64,000 bases of DNA from Alisma plantago-aquatica (Eukaryota > Streptophyta > Magnoliopsida > Alismatales > Alismataceae): positions 1,391,662,863-1,391,726,862 of the forward strand of contig OY856410.1 of NCBI GenBank assembly GCA_963693085.1, written 5' to 3'. The notes beneath the pieces were generated by a model. The model had not been told where the DNA came from. It saw only the letters and a list, made by a program, of their open reading frames with translations, and searched no databases. The position numbers and the translations under genes were made by a program. Each line of letters opens with the position of its first letter. Position 1 is the stretch's first letter. Of the stretch, positions 61,221 through 64,000 are shown one piece after another.

Positions 61221-62060
61221 AAAAAATTCTTGTGCATCTTGTGTTTTGGGAAAACAAACGAGGTATGTCTTTCCTGCTAAGAAGGAACATGGTCTAAAGC
61301 AATTTTTGATATTGTTCATGCGGACATCTCGGGTCCATGCTTTATTCCGAGTCAAACTGGTGCTAAATATTTTTTGACATTTATTGATGATTATTTCTGT
61401 GTTACCTGGTTGTTTTTGCTCAAAGATCGTGTATTGTTTTGGACAATATTCGTATCTTCTTTTCGGAAATACAGACCCAGTTCAATAAATCCACTAAAAT
61501 TTTCCGTACCGATAATGCCATGGAATTTATGCAAAAGCTTGCCACATCTTTTTGTTTTGATCGTGGATCCATCCATCAAACCACTTGTCCTTATACTCCA
61601 CAGCAAAATTGTGTTGTTGAACGGAAAAATCGCCACTTATTAGAGGTTGCTCGCACCCTTCTTATTCATTATAAAGTTCCTCACCGTTTTTGGCCTAAGG
61701 CAGTCACTACGGCATGCTATCTTATAAACCGTATGTCATCTTCTGTTTTACAAAATCGAATACCTTACTCCATTTTGTTTCCTGATGCACCTCTATTCTT
61801 TGTTCCTCCTCGCAATTTTGGGTGTACTTGCTTTGTTAAAAATTTATGCCCAAGAATGTTGAAACTTGATCCTCGATCCACTAAATGCATTTTTTTGGGT
61901 TATTCTATAACCAAAAAAGGTTATCGCTGCTTTGATCCAGTACTCAGACAATGGTTTGTCAGTGCGGATGTGATCTTTTTTGAGCATATGCCCTATCTTT
62001 CTGACGATGGAGCAAGACTATCCAATGATATGTTGGCACCCACACCTCTACCAAATATTG
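61210..62060 (+). pseudogene. Copia integrase, catalytic triad intact, frameshifted
   Basis: The HHCC zinc region is truncated: only CASCVLGKQTRYVFPAK remains, directly after the protease end, so the His pair and about 50 residues are gone. In the core, the first Asp is in VHADISGP (61323-61325), the second in FRTDNAMEF (61511-61513), and the Glu in VVERKNRHLLEV (61619-61621), spaced as DD35E. Frameshifts lie near 61300 and 61430. From 61439 a 354-codon frame covers the rest, including PHRFWPKAVTTACYLINRM and IFLGYSITKKGYRCFDP. Loss of the zinc domain and the broken frame should prevent normal function. Confidence 0.9.
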
Positions 62061-62309
62061 TTGAAGACTTGCATGCTTCTAACCAGCCTAAAGATCGTCC
62101 GTTGCAAGTATACAAACGTTGGCCGAAGACGAGTACTCCTTCCATGTCCCCTCCCCAACCAATTCCTCTGTCTGCGGATGATCAAATAAACACTGAGGTA
62201 ACTTCTGACTTGAACCTTCCTATCAGTCTACGCAAAGTTGTTCGCTCATGTACTAAACATCCTATCAATAATTATTGCACTTCTGCCAATCTACATGCCT
62301 GCTTTACTT

Positions 62310-63330
62310 TTGCAATTTCTGCCATCACCATTCCAAAGACTGCTGCAGAAGCTCTTGTTATTCCTAAATGGAAACAGGCAATGGATCAGGAAATGCAGGC
62401 ACTCTGTGATCGCAAGACATGGGAACTTGTGGATCGCCCTTCTTCTTGCCCTACTGTGGGCTGGGTCTTTACCATTAAATATCAACCTGATCGGACTATT
62501 TAACGCCTGAAAGCCCGCCTTGTTGCAAAAGGCTACACATAGACATATGGTGTTGATTATTTTGAGACCTCTCTTGTTGCACGATTAAACTCTGTTAGAA
62601 TTCTGATTTCTGTTGTTGTTAATAAAGACTGGTCTCTCTTTCAATTCGATGTTAAAAATGCATTTCTTTATGGAGATCTACAGGAAGAAGTATACATGGA
62701 GCAACCACCTGGGTTTGTTGCTCAGGGGAAGTCTGCCTTCAAAGTATGTAAGCTGAAAAAGGCCATCTATGGTCTCAAACAGAGCCCAGATGCTTGGTTT
62801 GGCAAGCTCAGTCAGATCTTAATCACTTTTGGCTTTCGTCGCTCTCATTCTGATCATTCGGTCTTTATCCACAAAACAGTGGATGGACTTGTCATTCTTA
62901 TTGTTTATGTTGATGATATTATCTTATCTGGCAGTGATACTGTAGGTATACAGGAAACTAAAACCTACTTAGAAAAACATTTTGTCACTAAAGAACTCGG
63001 AAAGTTGAGGCATTTCTTAGGCATTGAGGTTTCCAGATCATCTGCAAGGTTGTCTCTCTCTCAGAGAAAATATGTACTTGATCTCTTACAGGAAACTGGT
63101 ATGTTGGGCTACAAACCAGCCAACACTCCACTTGACCCAAACATGGATTGGGATGATGAAAACTCTCCTCCCTATGTTGATCATCACCAGTTCAGAAGGT
63201 TGGTAGGCAAGCTTATCTTTCTGACCGTCACAAGTGCTGACCTCACTGCTGTTGTCAGATTCATCAGCCGATATCTTGATAAACTCCGGCAATGTCATTG
63301 GGATGTTATGCCATATTCTACGATATCTTA
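62310..63330 (+). pseudogene. Copia reverse transcriptase, two stops, YVDD intact
   Basis: The RVT_2 domain begins PKWKQAMDQEMQALCDRKTW and VGWVFTIKYQPDRTI. A TAA at 62501-62503 and a TAG at about 62540 (Gln expected in GYTQTYG) interrupt RLKARLVAKGY. Then come LNSVRILISVVVN, FQFDVKNAFLYGDLQEEVYM and AIYGLKQSPDAWF. The catalytic YVDD is at 62906-62917 (VYVDDIILSGSD). LSLSQRKYVLDLLQETGMLG and the RRLVGKLIFLT segment follow. From 62696 it is open for 211 codons. A frameshift near 63290 leads into RNase H. Confidence 0.92.
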
Positions 63331-63860
63331 AAAACTCTCCAGGAAAAGGCCTGATGTATAAGAAGCATGGTCACTGCAATCTATCTGGCTTCTCGGATTC
63401 TGACTATGCAAGAAGTCATTCCGATCGTAAGTCAACATCATGATATTGTACATTTGTTGGCGGAAATCTTGTCACTTGGCGAAGCAAAAAGCAGACTGTC
63501 ATTGCCAGATCCAGTGCAGAGGTGGAATACCAAGCTATGGCTCATACTGCATGCGAACTTCTGTAGGTCCAGAGTCTCCTCCAGGAGTTTGATATATCCT
63601 ATTCCAGCCCTATATCGATGTTTTGTGACAACAAGGCCTCCATTTTTATTGCGAGCAACCCCACTTTTCGTGAGAGGACGAAACATATTGAGGTCGACTG
63701 TCACTTTGTTCGAGAAACAGTCCTTTCTGGCCAGATTTGCACTTCATATCTCAGCACTGAAAAGCAAGTTGTGGACATCTTCACCAAGATACTTCCTAAA
63801 GCTCGTTTTCAGACTCTAGTTGACAAGTTGGGCATGTTCGACATCTACGCTCCAGCTTGA
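63290..63860 (+). pseudogene. Copia RNase H and polyprotein C-terminus
   Basis: ILRYLKNSPGKGLMYKK leads to LSGFSDSDYARSHSDRKSTS, a stop at 63441-63443, then YCTFVGGNLVTWRSKKQTVIARSSAEVEYQAMA, a second stop near 63565, and MFCDNKASIFIASNP. RTKHIEVDCHFVRE and LSTEKQVVDIFTKILPKARF end in KLGMFDIYAPA and the stop at 63860. RNase H acidic residues (SDSD, AEVEY, CDNKA) are present. This is the expected end of a Copia polyprotein. Confidence 0.9.
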
Positions 63861-63867
63861 GGGGGAG
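63858..63867 (+). other. Polypurine tract
   Basis: TGAGGGGGAG overlapping the pol stop codon and abutting the 3' LTR. Confidence 0.85.
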
Positions 63868-64000
63868 TATAGAGATATGTTGTGTTTTGGTGAGTGTCAT
63901 GTGCATAGCATGTGCCTCACTTACGCTTTCACTTCTGTAGTTTAGTCTCATATTGCTCATCCCTGCTTTAGTCTCTATTCCCTTCTGTTATATAAGAGAC
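63868..64000 (+). repeat. 3' LTR, truncated by the window end
   Basis: Matches 59129-59270 from TATAGAGATATGTTGTG, but lacks a short TATGTTGTGT duplication present in the 5' copy. It ends at TATATAAGAGAC. Confidence 0.88.

Larger units (their letters stand above)
59129..64000 (+). mobile_element. Ty1/Copia element with short LTRs (right end cut)
   Basis: The 5' LTR is at 59129-59312 and a partial 3' LTR at 63868-64000. Between them are a primer-binding site, gag, protease, integrase, RT and RNase H in Copia order. The polyprotein end KLGMFDIYAPA plus the following polypurine tract is typical of small-LTR Copia lineages (Ale-like is my guess). It has several frameshifts and stops, but the integrase triad and RT YVDD box are intact, so it is the least damaged element here. 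Confidence 0.93.

Overview
The window looks like heterochromatin-type DNA from a flowering plant nuclear genome. It is AT-rich and made largely of LTR retrotransposons nested in one another, and I find no convincing host gene. The plant assignment rests on three things: Del/Tekay-type Ty3/Gypsy elements, SIRE-type and other Ty1/Copia elements, and primer-binding sites matching the 3' end of plant initiator tRNA-Met (TGGTATCAGAGC and variants). The species cannot be read from the sequence.

Layout. (1) 1-27664: a minus-strand, Tekay-like Ty3/Gypsy element with 2.9 kb LTRs (492-3356, and 4644-6117 continuing at 26977-27664). It has a decayed gag (3635-4561) and no pol. A second, partial internal region left of the first LTR shows it was part of a tandem LTR-internal-LTR-internal array. 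(2) 6123-26971: inside the right LTR of that element lies a 20.8 kb plus-strand insertion bounded by a perfect 5 bp target-site duplication (ATCAC). It consists of three very long LTRs (about 5.2-5.3 kb each) separated by two 2.55 kb internal regions. Each internal region keeps a decayed gag with zinc knuckles and the extreme 3' tail of a Tekay-type element, and pol is gone. The LTRs carry a striking degenerate array built on the word CGATATGG. (3) 28752-39649: a minus-strand Ty3/Gypsy gag split by a 9.3 kb Ty1/Copia element (30104-39451) with 2.1 kb LTRs and a full-length but heavily mutated gag-pol. (4) 39713-41190: a 739 bp tandem duplication. (5) 41801-48580: a SIRE-like Copia element with a perfect CACTC duplication, a long gag and no pol. 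Its LTRs and post-gag region carry repeated short hairpins, almost all exactly 26 nt long. (6) 48581-59128: older decayed repeats, including diverged tandem duplications, a Micron-like MITE sitting in (TA)n, a palindromic 26 bp repeat structure, a GC-rich island, and a possible solo LTR and minus-strand Copia remnants. (7) 59129-64000: a Ty1/Copia element with a short LTR of about 184 bp, intact integrase and reverse transcriptase catalytic motifs, several frameshifts, and a 3' LTR cut by the window end.

No element here looks autonomous. Stops in the Copia pol and in the two gag copies of the triple-LTR array are mostly explained by C-to-T (or G-to-A) changes, as expected for long-methylated, silenced DNA. 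The most unusual features are the triple-LTR array with its CGATATGG arrays, the uniform hairpins of the SIRE-like element, and the (TA)n-associated inverted repeats near 55 kb.
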